Counted from the first letter of the stretch, positions 1-14,689 are shown. The stretch: DNA of 64,000 nucleotides from Diphasiastrum complanatum (GCA_029204225.1 CM055102.1:20037349-20101348), one strand, 5' to 3'. Made by a program: numbers and translations. Notes: generated by a model not told the origin, from the letters alone.

Positions 1-2250
1 TTGAATTAGATGACTAGAAGTATCTCCTAGAATTGGTTGTTGATCGAGTTCTATATTTGGATATAAGCTAGGCAATCAATCTTTTTGATCTTTTGAAAAA
101 CAGAGCTAAAAGCAAATAACTTACTTGAAGAGAAAGTTAATGGTATAGGATATCAATGATTCCAAAGGAAATTTCTTGTGCAAGAGTGATATGTAGACCA
201 GTGGTAAGTATTTATAATAATGATAATACTAACGGATAAATCCATTGGCTACTTGTTTTAGGGTATTTTGGGAAAAATGAGATATAGATCCAGATCCCTA
301 ATGGCATTTTATAATTACAAATCGAAAACCCTTAAGGCTATTTCTCACTTTCTAAAGAACCCTTACTTCTTTTGAATTTCTCAAATACTAGAGAGCCGGT
401 CTACCATATCAGATTAAACTCATATGATTCTTCCAACATGAAAATTACTTCTTTTCTAAAGGACTATTATCATTATGTAAATTACTACTTGTATGGTTAA
501 AGATTGGAAATTGAGACGTTCCAAAAAACTTGTATTTCAATTTCTTAAACCCGAGTTGTCTCTTATGCATAGATAGATCTCAGATGGATGATGGTTACTG
601 TCACCCGAGTTGAAAATATTTAAAAGAAAAATTTTGATTATAATTGAGCGAATTCTTTTGAGAGACACTTATTATTGACTTTTCAAGATGCTAAATATTT
701 TCATGAGTCATCTCCAGTTAATTTTTGTAAGAAATTTGTAATTTTAAAAAAAAATGAGCTTTCACACTAATCATTCTCAATATATGACATACACAGTTCG
801 GACATGTATATGAAGCTCAAACTTCAAAAGAAGTCCAGGACCGATGAGTGTGATAGAAACGTCTAAAACATCAGTAGTACCAATGTTCATCTAGACGAAA
901 GCACAAAAACAAAATCTCCTGCCCAATCTGCATCTGTGTAGCCTTGTAAAATATGAGAATCCTCAATGTTGGTTCCTTGTACTTTGTATAAAAACAATTT
1001 TGGCTCTTTATAGAAGGTTTCAAATTTTGTTCTTGTTTGTGGTTGTCTATGCAGGCCCACCAGACAACAATCTATCGTACGACTGCGCAGGCGTGTGTGC
1101 ATGAGGGGGACAAATTTTTTTTTTAAGAATCCCAAAAAATAGCCCTTAACTAGCATAGGAATGCGTTTGACACTCACTTGTGAATTAACAAATCTTGATA
1201 TAGAAGATTTATTTGTAAACTTAGAAATGATTTGGATAAGGGTCTAAATGAAATGTTGCTCCACTGTAAATGAATTCGGCACCTAGAAATAAGAGACTTC
1301 TGAATCAGTAGCAATTAGCTTGAGTAGTTACTTTACTCCTTAGTAAAGTTAATTGGGTAAGCAAACAGTGTGGAGGGAAATTCACCAAGAATTGTTTATC
1401 TTGATCTATATTGTTTATAAGACACAATATTTGTGAGTCATCAAGATTCATCATCAATAAAAGTTATGCATAGAATATAGAAGATTCTTGGTAGAGTATT
1501 TCTTGAATGGAAAATAGACTCTAAGGTATTGACTATACCCAATGAGCTCATATTGGATGACAGATTTTAACAAACATCAAGAGTAACCATTGAATTCAGC
1601 TAGAATTTGGTAAAACTTTGTAATCTCTAAATTTTGTTCTAGATGATTGTATAAAAATTCTTGTAGTTAAAGACGGATGCTAAAACGATTTTGATATGCC
1701 TTTTATCTTTAGTTACTGGATTGATCACATAGTTCGATAACTCATACTTCGGTTGAAAATCAAGTTGGAAGAGTATTCTTAACGTTCAATGATTTTTCTT
1801 AAGGAAATTTTTTTTTTTAGCATGATTCTTATAATTCCTGAGTGATATGTTGGACATATACTCCAATATCTTTTAATGATTAAGTGTGGTTTTGAAATCT
1901 TGTGAATTATGATTGACGAATCATAGGATTCTAAATATTTATTATTGACGGATCATGAATAGATACTTAAATGCTATTGTAAGGAAACATGATGATTTTT
2001 ATGTATGGTGAATAACTCATTATCTATTGAAAGAGTCAAAAATTTAGACCAATTTGTTAAAAAGCAGAATTTCTTTACTCCAGTGTTTAAGTGAGAGCAT
2101 ATGTATCTCATAGGCATTTCCATAATGTAATTTATTTTATTTATGGAGAATTTGCTTACCTTAGTGGATGAAATTCTCAGTTATTGATTATAGTCTATAC
2201 ATACTTGTGTACAGTTCAATCTAGATCTCCAGCTTTATAAGAGACAAGTA
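1..2250. repeat. Dispersed repeat family A, copy A (non-coding)
   Basis: The opening 560 bases match 44,653-45,170 closely. Most of the stretch also matches 22,080-22,700, 24,330-25,690 and 26,390-26,543 in the same order and orientation. Shared landmarks are the phrase ctatatttggatata near the start and a gattgacgaatcata motif near 1,910 (also at about 25,550). No long reading frame runs through it apart from a small embedded copia remnant at 887-1177. The family could be a large non-autonomous element or an old LTR; no terminal structure was seen because the copy continues past the left window edge. Confidence 0.75.
887..1177 (-). pseudogene. Ty1/copia RNase H fragment
   Basis: A 96-residue frame ends with GYTDADWAGD, the signature of copia-type RNase H around its first catalytic aspartate. 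The sequence before it does not look like a clean RT/RNase H join, and the frame stops soon after. Copy B of the surrounding repeat has different sequence here, so this looks like a small fragment trapped in repeat copy A. The motif is seen directly; the assignment rests on family knowledge. Confidence 0.5.
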
Positions 2251-3973
<1,723 letters not shown>

Positions 3974-4357
3974 CACGTCATAGATCACTTACCTACTCTT
4001 CCACATGACTTATGGTCTCATGTACAGCTCTACTCCTCTCACTTTACTCATTGCGACTTCCACACAACTCTCCCACACCCTTACACCTCACCCCTTCACT
4101 CTACTTAACCCCCAACTTCACTTAGAATCTCTCCCACCCTCACACACTTAAACTTGACACATCACCACTCTTGGCAAACCTTCCCACTCTCTTTAAAAGG
4201 GAGAGTGCGTCGCGCCCTCCTACCATGGACATTATTTCTCTTGAAGCCTAGATTTCTTGTCTTATGATTGCTTTTGTGTATAAGTGCTTTGGTGAAGGAT
4301 CTTGGAGCTATGGCATAAGGAGACTATGTCAATTTGATTGGACACTTTGGAAAATCC

Positions 4358-4361
<4 letters not shown>
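3974..4361. other. Pyrimidine-rich spacer
   Basis: This spacer between the duplicated units is rich in short C/T/A runs (cactc, caccc). No coding potential is visible. A short open stretch at 4264-4446 runs into the next CT tract and is not credible as a gene. Confidence 0.5.

Positions 4362-4427
<66 letters not shown>
4362..4427. repeat. (CT)33 microsatellite
   Basis: Perfect CT tract of about 66 bp with no CA extension. It lies between the two duplicated CT/CA units. Confidence 0.97.
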
Positions 4428-4432
<5 letters not shown>

Positions 4433-4725
4433 CAGCATCAAGATGATCCATCTTGTCTTGCTTCAGTAGAGTCTCCACTCTACTAGGACCTATTTTCTTT
4501 GTCTATATGTTACTTTTGACTCCGACTACTATATCAGTGTATCATTTTGTTTCTGCTTTTTTGGAGACATGTTTTTTCATGCTCCTACATACACTGTCAC
4601 ACTTGACATGGACTATTTGGCTTATATGCTTTTATTGCATCCAAGGACAATAAAGATTTCTATTTTTCTATTTTTCTATCTATGTACACCCCATAATTAC
4701 TCCCTACTCTTTTTCTTGCAGCATT

Positions 4726-5135
<410 letters not shown>

Positions 5136-6289
5136 TGAAGAATAACCAAAAAAAGTTCAGATGGAGATTAAAAAAAAATTGGCAAAAGATTACATATGAA
5201 TCTAAAAATTCAAATCTCAAAGACTATAGGCAACAACAAGATTTGGCTAACTTTGAGAGATTTAATGACCATGGCTAACCTAAATCCAACCACCAAGTAA
5301 ATGTGATTTTTTCATTAAGGGTTTAGATATTAGAGTTAGGACAATACATGGTAAGGAAAAACCCTAATGCTCAAGTCTTAGCTCATCCATTATCATTTTG
5401 ATGAGGATAATTTATGCATACACTTTTTTGAAATACAATTTTAAGATCTAGAGTGACATTGTTTTCCAACTTGGCCGAGTAGAAGTGTTAGTCTATGTCT
5501 GAGTATGCTTGAGTAAATGATTAATTGAATGCTATTAAGTTGATTTGTTATTCCACATGTGCTAGAAGTGGTGTTGAATGCATTTTGCAGTCTGATCACA
5601 ATGTATTAAAGAGTAAAATTGCCAATCTAGGAATCATAGTCAAGGCTAGTCCTTGATGATTTAATTTTGAAGAGAATAATTGATGAACCAAGATCCTCAA
5701 AGTTTCAATCAAGAATGTGGGAAACCATGAAAAAGCATACACTATATTTAGGAAAGATGATATACATTAATTTTAAAAGAAATTTGTGTTTATGAATTTA
5801 TGAATTTATGAATTAGGATTATGACCATATTGGACAAGCTTTGGGCTAATGTGCATCAAACTTTTTCACAACTGGCAATTGTTGTTGTTTTACATTTCGA
5901 GCCTCAATGATTCTATGTATGTACTATTGCATGGGCAATGATCAATAATGAAATTTTTTTTTTGTAGATTGCTATTTTGCATGCATCATTTTTACCTAGT
6001 TGATATGCTTGTGCCAACAATGATAATTCTACACTTCTCCATTGCACCTACTTTCAATGTTTTTGATGGAACGATATTGCCTGACTACTAATGAGCAATT
6101 TCTTGTTGATCTTGCTTCTCTCTTTGCTCTTGGTCTACAAATTGCTCCCGACTCCTCCAGCCTAGAAAATTGGGAGCCGGCTCTTGACTCTTATTACTTT
6201 GGCTACAACCACACACCTCCATTAATATTCCACTCTCCTCTCGAACTTTTTCAATGCCCAATGGTCCTACTTTGACGACTCCACCACCT
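5136..6289. other. AT-rich intergenic stretch, no gene seen
   Basis: Only short frames occur, for example 6042-6275 (+), which has no recognised motif. Nothing else can be supported. Confidence 0.4.
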
Positions 6290-6540
6290 GGCACAAAAGG
6301 TTTCTCACAGCTCGTTCTCTTTTGATAGACAAACTTAGATACCTAGCTTATCGCATTCTGACCAAATCTCTTTCTCTATTGGCCAAGTGGCTCTTCCTTA
6401 GAAACCGCCTTTACCCGGATTGCCATTTGGAGGAGGAACTAGAGAGCACATGTTTTATCATTGTCGTTGGGATCTCTAGTTGGAGGTTGCACATCTTCTC
6501 GGCCGTTGGCGGTTCCCCACACTTCTAACAGTTGGCACCA
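6290..6540 (+). pseudogene. Possible zinc-binding end of a LINE reverse transcriptase (worn)
   Basis: One frame reads through residues resembling the region just before the C-terminal zinc-binding segment of plant LINE polyproteins (zf-RVT). A neighbouring frame gives REHMFYHC, similar to the family's E-H-L-F-F-H-C motif. A frameshift would be needed to join the two. This is a weak call from one motif; chance similarity is possible. Confidence 0.25.
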
Positions 6541-7939
6541 TTTTGCTAGGCGACTCATAGATCCACAAGGTGCTCCTCTTTAACATTATGGCATGTGTGC
6601 AGACTCAATAGAAGCAATTCTTTGAAAAAAGTGTAAGGCATCCCACAGTTCCTCTTTAAAAATAACACCAAACATCTTCCTCTTTATATCAGAACCAAAC
6701 ATACGCAACTTTAAGCATCATTCAATTTAATACAATAGAAAATATAGTAAAAGAAAATCAATTTTACAACATCCAATTGATACTTGTCACCATGCCACCA
6801 CAACAAAATGCAACACCATGTATTTTTTAATGATAAACATTTTAAATAGTTTCTAGAAAAGCTATTCCCAAAATATCGACTACCAGGCCAAGATTGTCAA
6901 ATTATGCTCCATGCTAGTAGAGAGAGAGAGAGAGAGAAAATAAGAAGAAGAAGAAGAACACGACGTGGGTGCTAAGTTTGAAAAGTTATATGGCCTCAGA
7001 CTATATGAATTCTGGCAAAGATTGTATAAACCAAGACTAGAAATAGAGAGTCATAGGAGATGGCTCGATGCATACAAATAACACCACAAGCCACTTATAT
7101 TGACCACATATGCTATCGACTAGTAGTAGGAAATGGCATTTGACACAAAAACCTAATGCATCATATGAATGAAGAGTGCTAACTACAAGCAATAGAAATG
7201 GTGGCCAACGTATTCTTAGTGCAGCATATATTTTATGGGCTAAACCTAATCTTACAACTAATCTAGATCCTTTCTCTTCTTGTATGTAAATACCTACGTT
7301 GTTGCATAGTCTGTAAAAATACACGTGTATTCGAACATCTTGTAGAAATACATAGAAATCACAAACAAGTATCAACTTGACAAACATCTTTTTTTTGTCT
7401 TTTCAACAAATTATGTCTCCTCACTCTTATCTCTCTCTTCTTTTATATATCTCAATTCTAATCTATGATCTAACACCTGTTAAACTCTTCCTACAATGAA
7501 ATTGAAGCTATTTTATTACTATCTTGTGGAATCAACAACACAATTGAATAAGTACCAAAAAGATCCTTCAAATCAGCTATATAGATTTTCAAATTGAAAT
7601 TAGTGAGAAAGATGCAAAAGCACATTCTGATCTGAATGGTGTTGCATGCCCTACGATAATTTATGGCTAGAATCTCATAATGCCACTTTATGTTTTTCTG
7701 AACTATTCTATTACAGACTAAATTCGATGATTCATCAATTAGCAACATTGGTTGAATAGTTGGAGGCTTTAATTCTTATCATATTCTAGCTTCCACAGAG
7801 AAGTAAAACCGTAACAAACTGTGTGCACATTAACAAGCTTCGGTTTCTTGGCTGTTTGGGTTTTTGATATGCAAAATGTTGAACGTATATAAAGATATAT
7901 ATATTTGCATATATCGAGATATACGACATCATCAAATTT
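6541..7939. other. AT-rich intergenic stretch with a short GA/GAA tract
   Basis: A (GA)n run lies near 6918-6938 and is followed by GAA repeats. No gene or element boundary was recognised. Confidence 0.45.
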
Positions 7940-8164
7940 TCAAGTAACTTGCAAACTAAATGAATGCTATGATAGTATATGTACACATGCATGGACAAAT
8001 AATGTTATATATAAAAAAATTGTGATGCTAGCTAGCAAGCAAATCGAAGTATCTTATAAATATCAACAATTTACAAATAAACAAGAGCTTAAAAACAAGT
8101 CATCTAAAAGACGCAATGCTCGAACATTCAAGCAACCAAGTGGAGAAATGAATTCGTTGTGAGG

Positions 8165-9545
8165 CCTCCTCGACATCTCATTCCATTCGCTCAACTATCT
8201 TAAGTTGCTTTCCAACTTTTTCTCGAGTCTCGACACATTTCTTTTTTGTCACCCTCACTCTGGTCGTATCTTCGCTCACTATCCACAGACGAGCTCATTT
8301 TGTCACTGGATTTTCTTACCTTCTCGCACTTTGGTGCAAGCTACTTTTGGTTCAAACTTTGAACTTATAGATATTGCACAAACTTTGAAGAGTAGTGCAT
8401 GCATGTAGTTGCAGTTGCACATGTTGAGAGCGTGCACACCATAAGTGATCACAACAACAGTTTTGCGCTCATGGACGAGTTGGTGAGATCATGGATGAGA
8501 GGGAGATCTATTGGAGCGGTGATTTTAGGAAGGTTCACTTGGGTGACAACATAGAAAATGGACATCGCATTATCATTAAGTCTATTGAGTGCGAGCATGA
8601 GTGATATCGTGAAGAGTTTCACGCTCTTGAATTTGAGATGAGCATACTTGAAACACTTTATTCTTCTTATGTTGTATAATTTTTACAAAATAGTAAAACA
8701 ATGGAAAACGAAAAGTTGATAGCAAATATGTTTCTAAAACACATGCATGGATGTAGCTTGGCAGAACTGATAAACAAATTCGATGGCTTCCTCTATGAAA
8801 ATCTGGTTAGAAATTACACTCAATAAATTTTACTTGGTCTACACTACCTTCACAGCCACAAAATTGATGGCAAATATGTTTTTAAAACACATGCATGGAT
8901 GTAGCTTGGGAGATCTGATAAACAAAATTCGATGGCTTCCTCTATGAAAATCTGGTTAAAAATTACACTCGATAAATTTTACTTGGTCTACACTACCTTC
9001 ACAACCACAAAATTGTGGATTATGATCTCAAAGAAAAAAATATTTTAGTCGGCTCTATAGAAGTAAAGCTTGCATATTTTGATACTACAATGAGACAATA
9101 TTAAGACTAACCATCGTTTGAAGCAGATGAAAGTCACGACTTTGTGAATAGCACGAGAGGTGGTGAGACATAATCAACATAAGAAATAAAAAACATAAGG
9201 AATAATACTAGAAATTTGTCATCATTTCGTTGGAGGGCAAAGAGTAATTGTAAAAGTGTTTCTACGGGGATCCAAAAGAGAGATAAAACAGCACTCAACT
9301 TCTAGGACATCCCTTTTTGTGAGACCTTACCTATGGATTCTCGTCGACTCAACTTTGAGATCAAATATGTCGCCATTGAGTCTAGACAAAGTCTTGAACA
9401 ATTGGAACATCGTCATCAGCCAAACATCTAGTCCAATTGCCATGGATTATGTTCCATCGACATTCTCACTCAAGACAAATACAAATTATAGCTCTCACAT
9501 CAAACTGAAAACTTCAGACAATGATCACGAGACTGTACCATAGAT
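8165..9545 (+). pseudogene. MAPKKK17/18-like protein kinase, dead copy 1
   Basis: Translated pieces match the minus-strand kinase at 13,292-14,468. They cover an N-terminal part, a glycine-rich loop region near 8500-8550 (broken by a frameshift after SIGA), a helix-C area giving FEMSILETL, and a C-terminal tail at 9256-9543. The reading frame carries many stops and frameshifts, and a 148-bp internal tandem duplication disrupts the middle. The family (plant MEKK-type MAP kinase kinase kinases of the 17/18 group) is inferred from the better preserved second copy. It cannot encode a kinase. Confidence 0.8.
8716..9012 (+). repeat. 148-bp tandem duplication inside the kinase pseudogene
   Basis: Bases 8716-8863 recur at 8864-9012 with few changes (for example ttgatagcaaatatg versus ttgatggcaaatatg at the unit starts). 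The inverted second copy of the kinase has this region only once, so the duplication came after the two arms separated. Confidence 0.95.
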
Positions 9546-11580
9546 AACTCCCAGTTGAGGACGAGCCATGGAGGGTATAAATATATCCATGGGCTTCATC
9601 TTGGAGGAGGCTGAATTGTGATATTGTAGCTACACGTTGCTAGATTGATACATCTCCCTTTTATAGAGAAATTGCTAGCTCAAGGACTAGATTCGATCGA
9701 TCTAGGTTTGGTTGGATTAAAATTGTCCACCATCCATTCTCTTGACTTTTCGTGTTTCAACATCCTAGGCCTTGATTCCTGGAGGATGATTTTACACCTT
9801 ACAAGACCCTTTTGGTGTTTGGATTTCCTCTGCTGTTGTTGCCTAATAAGTTAAAATGCTCGTTTGTCAATGGCCTTTCATGTGCATACAAATGGTCATA
9901 ACTAGTGCATTAGAGATATTATAGGTTTGCACACTTCTCTCAACTCACCCAACTCTTTATAATCTACTTGAAGATATGCGTATGGATTCAAAAGTATAAA
10001 TATGGATCATAGATGCTCATGATTATGCTTTTTTCTATTTTGTCATATTTAAATATTCTAATCCCACTAGTTATGAAAACAAGGCTTGAAAGACTCCATT
10101 TACGCACATGCAAAGCTCTCTATAAGTATTGTTATTATTATTATACTTATATTATTATTTTGTATTCTCAATCAACTTTTATTTGAATCTTTCAAACAAA
10201 ACATATGTTGTTTTCTTGACATACATTTTAATGTGTGTCATAAAATACTCCTTCTAAATCATGGAAACATTAACATATTTAAATTGGTCTTCTTTTAAAT
10301 GATTTAATCAAACAAGCCTTTGTGACATTACAAAAATAAGGTTTTGTGGTATAAATGGGTTTTCAAACAAAAGATTTGTGGATGGTCTTTGAACATGCAA
10401 AATTCAAAAAAATGGAAATTTATAAACATGATTGGTCCAATTATCTGTTAGAATAACACTCTACTAACCAATGGTACCTTCATATTATGAAAATAATCTA
10501 AGGAAACAAGTTAATGGTATTTCCATGGGATTCTAACGTTTTCCTTCATGGTGTAATTGATATCTCACATTTTTTTTCAATTAAGATTTATCAAATGTAT
10601 GGTTATGAATCATGTCACCCTCGTACCTATGAAACATGATGAGTTTCTTTTATATGCAAATCACCAATTTTATTAAGGCTCTAAAGCATACAATTTTTTG
10701 AATTAAAATTTTATCCTGGTAAACTATTGCAAATGTTGAGGCCCTTGAGGCCCTCTCACAATTGCTCGCTTTCATCGATGCACTTACTGGTATGCTTTTT
10801 GCTTGGTTTGATGATTTTCTAGAAACATATTCTAGTTGTCAAGGTTTTAAATAACCCCATCTTACAACTAAAATTGTTTCTAGTATTTCTCATTAAGATT
10901 ATCATCACGGTTGTCAACAAACATCTTCCTCATTTTGGCAAAATATGCATTCTCAACTCTTGAATATATATATGCTCGTTAATTTTGTGCTAGTGATCAT
11001 TATGGTTTTCAAAAGTCTCTTTGTGTGTGCTAAATTTTATTTGCATTGAGCTTGGTCAAATCGTCCATTCCTGCACTTTGAGTGCTCTTAGCATTCTTTC
11101 AGCACTTTCAACTACTCACAAGTTGTACAAGCAAACATTCTTGAATTTTCACTAGACCTTCTAAATTTTGTTGATTCTAAACTTTTAGAAATCTTTCCTA
11201 TGTTAGAAAATATAAATCCTCTTGATTTTACAAGGGTGGATCTATTGGACCTTCGTGTGTGCGTTTAAATAAACGCTTCCTTGACGTGGAACGATAAATT
11301 GACTAGAATCATACAAATACTATATTGGAAAGCAACGGAGTGTGTAAGCACAATGTCAAACAAAAAAACTAAACAAATGAAAATTGGGCTCACGTGTCTT
11401 TAAAAGGCGAGTGTTTAGGATTATAGTTTGTGACTTTAGAACAAGGATTAGAATTAGAGATTAGGCTAATATTAGGACCCCCACTATTACTGAGGATTCA
11501 AAATAATCCTTGACGTGGATAATTAACACTTTGATGTATAGAATTATTAGTTAAACCTCAACATCATTCAGATCTAGGCC
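9546..11580. other. AT-rich intergenic stretch, no gene seen
   Basis: Short open frames at 9645-9854 and 10,086-10,298 have no recognisable motif and biased hydrophobic composition from T-rich DNA. Nothing is supported here. Confidence 0.4.
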
Positions 11581-11584
11581 ATAA

Positions 11585-11957
11585 TGTAATTAATAACTTT
11601 GTAAGGGCCCAAGCACTCCAATTTGAACACGTGGAGCAATGCATGGTGATTGACAACTATATGCATGTAGAGGAGTATCAATAGTAACTGACTATGAGTT
11701 TGGTAAAGGATTAAAGTTTTTGAGAGAATATTCCTAGGCTCGTAGGACTATAAATTCCTATAGCCTACTTCACTTCCAAATTTCAGTTTTTACTTATATA
11801 AATCTCTTCTCTCCTACATTCAATCATCATGGCTCAAGGGTGAAAATGATTAAAAATTAGTCTTCAGTCTCTCTTTGGTGGGGTGGTTTGGCTCTGTAGC
11901 TCTCCTTTTGGTATTTGCAGTAGGATATTGAAGACCTATGGAAGGCAACTTTTACAA
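11585..11957 (+). mobile_element. Worn copia-type LTR end
   Basis: The stretch ends in tttaca directly before a sequence resembling the initiator-Met primer site, and copia pol remnants follow on the same strand. Its part near 11,595-11,660 resembles 20,700-20,780 (both contain a GGGCCC/GGACCC then acrtgtggagca stretch). The left boundary is unknown. Confidence 0.35.
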
Positions 11958-11958
11958 T

Positions 11959-11971
11959 GTTATCGGAGTCT
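11959..11971 (+). other. Degenerate primer binding site (iMet type)
   Basis: TGTTATCGGAGTC differs from the common plant initiator-Met primer site TGGTATCAGAGCC at about three positions and sits one base after a CA-ending LTR-like stretch. Support comes mainly from the copia pol remnant downstream. Confidence 0.35.
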
Positions 11972-12129
11972 GGGCTTGCATCAATTAGAAGGTAGATATG
12001 CTTTTTGTTCTTTACAGCTTTTTGGTAGTATCTCTTTGCTTTTTTTTCTTGGTGGAATTGACTTAGCCTTGTTACGAATGTAACTCATAGCAGAAAATGT
12101 AATTCATTTGAAATTTAGTGGTTTGTTGA

Positions 12130-12815
12130 CTGTTTTCCACAGTTGTAGATTGAATTGTTAGTTGGGGCCATTATAGATCATAAGCTAAAAGTGGAATTCA
12201 GCAATAAGACGTGTCAAATTTAGGATGTAAAGCAAAGATTCAAAGCCATTGTTGATGGGATATAGTAACAAATCATATAGATTGTATAAGCTAAATGTTG
12301 ATATAAAAAAGCATAGTGCATTGGTTACAAGAACAATATCTTAGACCCATTTGTGGCATAGGCAATTAGATCACTTGAAGTTCACAAGTGTATGTTTAGT
12401 TCACAAGCAAAAAATGATAACATGAATACCATGTTTGGATGATTATAAAAAGCCCATTTGCAAGAATTGTGTGCTTGGAAAGCACCATAGAAAAAAGTTT
12501 ATTAAAAAAGAGACAATAAGAGCAAGAGGATACTTGAATTGGAACACTTAGATCTATTATAAGATCCAATGCAAAGTATGACTATTGGAAGAGCAATGTA
12601 CTTTATGATGTTCATTGATGATTACTCAAGAAAGACGTGAAAATACACCATTAGGGAGAAATTGATGACTTCTGCATACTTCAAGCATTTCAAGGAGATA
12701 GCTTAAAACCAATTTATGGTATTTAAAATTCTTACTTTTAATAGTACAACTTGGAGTAAAAGGCTAAAAAGGCTAAAAAGTTAGTAGATTTATTGAAAAG
12801 TCTTCTCTACTCTTT
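12130..12815 (+). pseudogene. Ty1/copia GAG-pre-integrase and integrase start (degenerate)
   Basis: Translation gives a VEFSNKTCQI-like stretch, then LWHRQLDHLKF, CKNCVLGKHHRKKF and MFIDDYSRKT. These are the order and motifs of the copia GAG-pre-integrase zinc-binding domain (H...H...C-x2-C) and the start of the integrase core (FIDDYSR). Several stops and small indels interrupt it. From about 12,820 no further integrase motif is recognisable. Protease and gag, which should lie between the primer site and this part, are missing, so the element has large internal deletions. Confidence 0.85.
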
Positions 12816-13064
12816 GAAGTGGTCACATACTTTTCTAGAAAATCTGCAGATCATCCAAAGATGATGAGAAACTTGACATGGATTCACCGCTCACGAGATA
12901 CTAATTGATTTGATTTATTGAACTCACTTGGCTTGAAGCATGAACTAGAATGAATGACGAGAGTTATTCATACTTTTATGTTTTTATAAGCAATTTCATT
13001 TATGCTTGTGGAGCTACACAGATACTCCATTGAAAGAAAACATGCAGATTCAAGTCTTGCATAA

Positions 13065-14680
13065 TCCTGTACAGTCTCATCACTCCTAATGACTTGATCA
13101 TAATCATTGTCTAGAAATTCCAAATTGATCTAAGAGCTACGATTTGTACTTGTCTTGAGTGATAAAGTCGATGGAACAGAATCTTTGGCAACTGAACTAA
13201 ATGTTTGGTTGATGACGACATTGCAGTTGTTCAAGACATTGTTTGGACTCAATGGCAACATATCTGATCTCAAAGCTGAGTTGATGAAAATTCATAGCTT
13301 AGATCTCACAAAGAGATGTTTCATAAGTTGAGCTTTGCTCAATCTCTCTTTTGGATCCCTGTAAAAACACTTTTGCAAAAAGTCATGGCCCTCCAATGAT
13401 AATGATGACAAAAATTTTGTTATTTTTTTCATGCAATCAATATGATACAAAGCTGTTGTGGGAGAAGAGATGTCATTCAACAGGTTGTGCCATGGAACGT
13501 TGCCTATCACCATTTTTGTCACTATGCAGCCCATGGATCATATATCTGAAGCGGAGCCTTGTTCTTTATGTCTCACCACCTCGGGTGCCACCCACACAAG
13601 CATGTGTCTTTTCATTTGTTTCAAACAATGGCCAGTCTTAATATTGTGACAAATATTTTCTAATCTCGCTGTAGTACCAAAATCTGCACGTTTTACTCTC
13701 ATAAGGCCAACCAAAACATTTTTTGACTTCAGGTGACAATGCACAATTTCGTGGCTGTGAAGGTAGTGCGGTCCAAGTAACAACTGCCTAGTATAACATC
13801 TAACCAAATTTTTATAGAAGAAGCCACCAAATTTGTTCACCAAATCAACCAAACTACCTTCAAACATGTGTTCTAGAGACATATTCACTATCCACTTCTT
13901 GTTTTCCATCATTTTATTGTTTTCTAATAAATGCACCACATAAGGAGTGCGAAGTGTCTCAAGTATGCTCATCTCATTTTCAAGAGCCCGAAGCTCTTTA
14001 TGATATCACTCATGATCGCACTCGACAGACTTGACGACAATGAGATGTCCATTCTCTATATTGACACCCAAATAAACCTTTCCAAAATCACCTGCTCCAA
14101 TAAATCTCTTTCTCATCCACGATCTCACCAATTCATCCATGACAAAATTGTTATTGTGGTTACTTTTAGTATGCACACCCTCAATATATGCTACTACAAC
14201 TACATTGCATGCACTATTCTTCAAAGTTTGTGCAAGATCTATAAGTTTAAAATTTGAAGCCAAGATAGCTTGTATAAAGTTCGAAAAGGTTAAAAAAACT
14301 CACAACAAAATGAGCTCGTCTGGAGATAGCAAGCGAAGGCACAGCTAGAAAAATGATGATTAGAAAGTGGTGTGTTGAAACTCTAGAAAAAGTAGGAAAG
14401 CAACTTAAGAGATTTGAGCCAATGGAATGGCCAGCCAAAAAGGCCTTAGACTGAATCCATTTCTCCATTTGGTTATTTGAATGTCATAACATTGCGTCTT
14501 TTAAATCAATTGCTTTTTAGGCTTTTTTTAAATTTATAGAAGGTCGATGTTTATAAGGTACTTCGATTTGCTTGCTAACTAGCATCACAATTCTTTTATA
14601 AATAACATCATTTGCCCATGCATGCATACATGTACTATCATGACATGCATTCAATTTGCGTGTCAAATAGCTCCATATAA
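13065..14680 (-). repeat. Inverted segmental duplication, arm 2
   Basis: Reverse-complement partner of 7,940-9,545. The arms are separated by about 3.5 kb. Homology includes the upstream flank (14,470-14,680) and the kinase C-terminal tail (13,065-13,290). Confidence 0.85.
13292..14468 (-). pseudogene. MAPKKK17/18-like protein kinase, dead copy 2
   Basis: Three minus-strand frames together cover most of a kinase domain. 14,263-14,006 carries the glycine-rich loop GAGDFGKVYLG and the VVKSV lysine. 13,972-13,538 carries helix C, YTRQLLLG, the catalytic loop, ADFG and VAPEVV. 13,534-13,292 carries GCIVTKMVIGNVPW and the final helices ending DPKERLSKAQLMKHLF. The order and motifs fit plant MAPKKKs of the 17/18 group. 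Three lesions are visible: the catalytic loop reads HCHLKSKN where HCDLKSKN is expected (Asp to His at 13,733-13,735), the Trp of the conserved SDIW is TGA (13,538-13,540), and frames are broken near 14,000. An upstream frame to 14,468 matches copy 1 but has no kinase motif. The result is an inactive pseudogene. Confidence 0.9.
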
Positions 14681-14689
14681 TCCTTACTA

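Larger units (their letters stand above)
7940..9545 (+). repeat. Inverted segmental duplication, arm 1
   Basis: This arm matches the reverse complement of about 13,065-14,680 along its whole length, including roughly 250 bp of non-coding sequence upstream of the kinase (for example the gtgatgctagctagcaagca area near 8,022). Because upstream flank is shared, the copy arose at DNA level and not by retroposition. Confidence 0.85.

Noticed and set aside
10086-10298. Small membrane protein
   Set aside because: Hydrophobic stretch is a translation of an ATT-repeat-rich region; no homology, no support from context.
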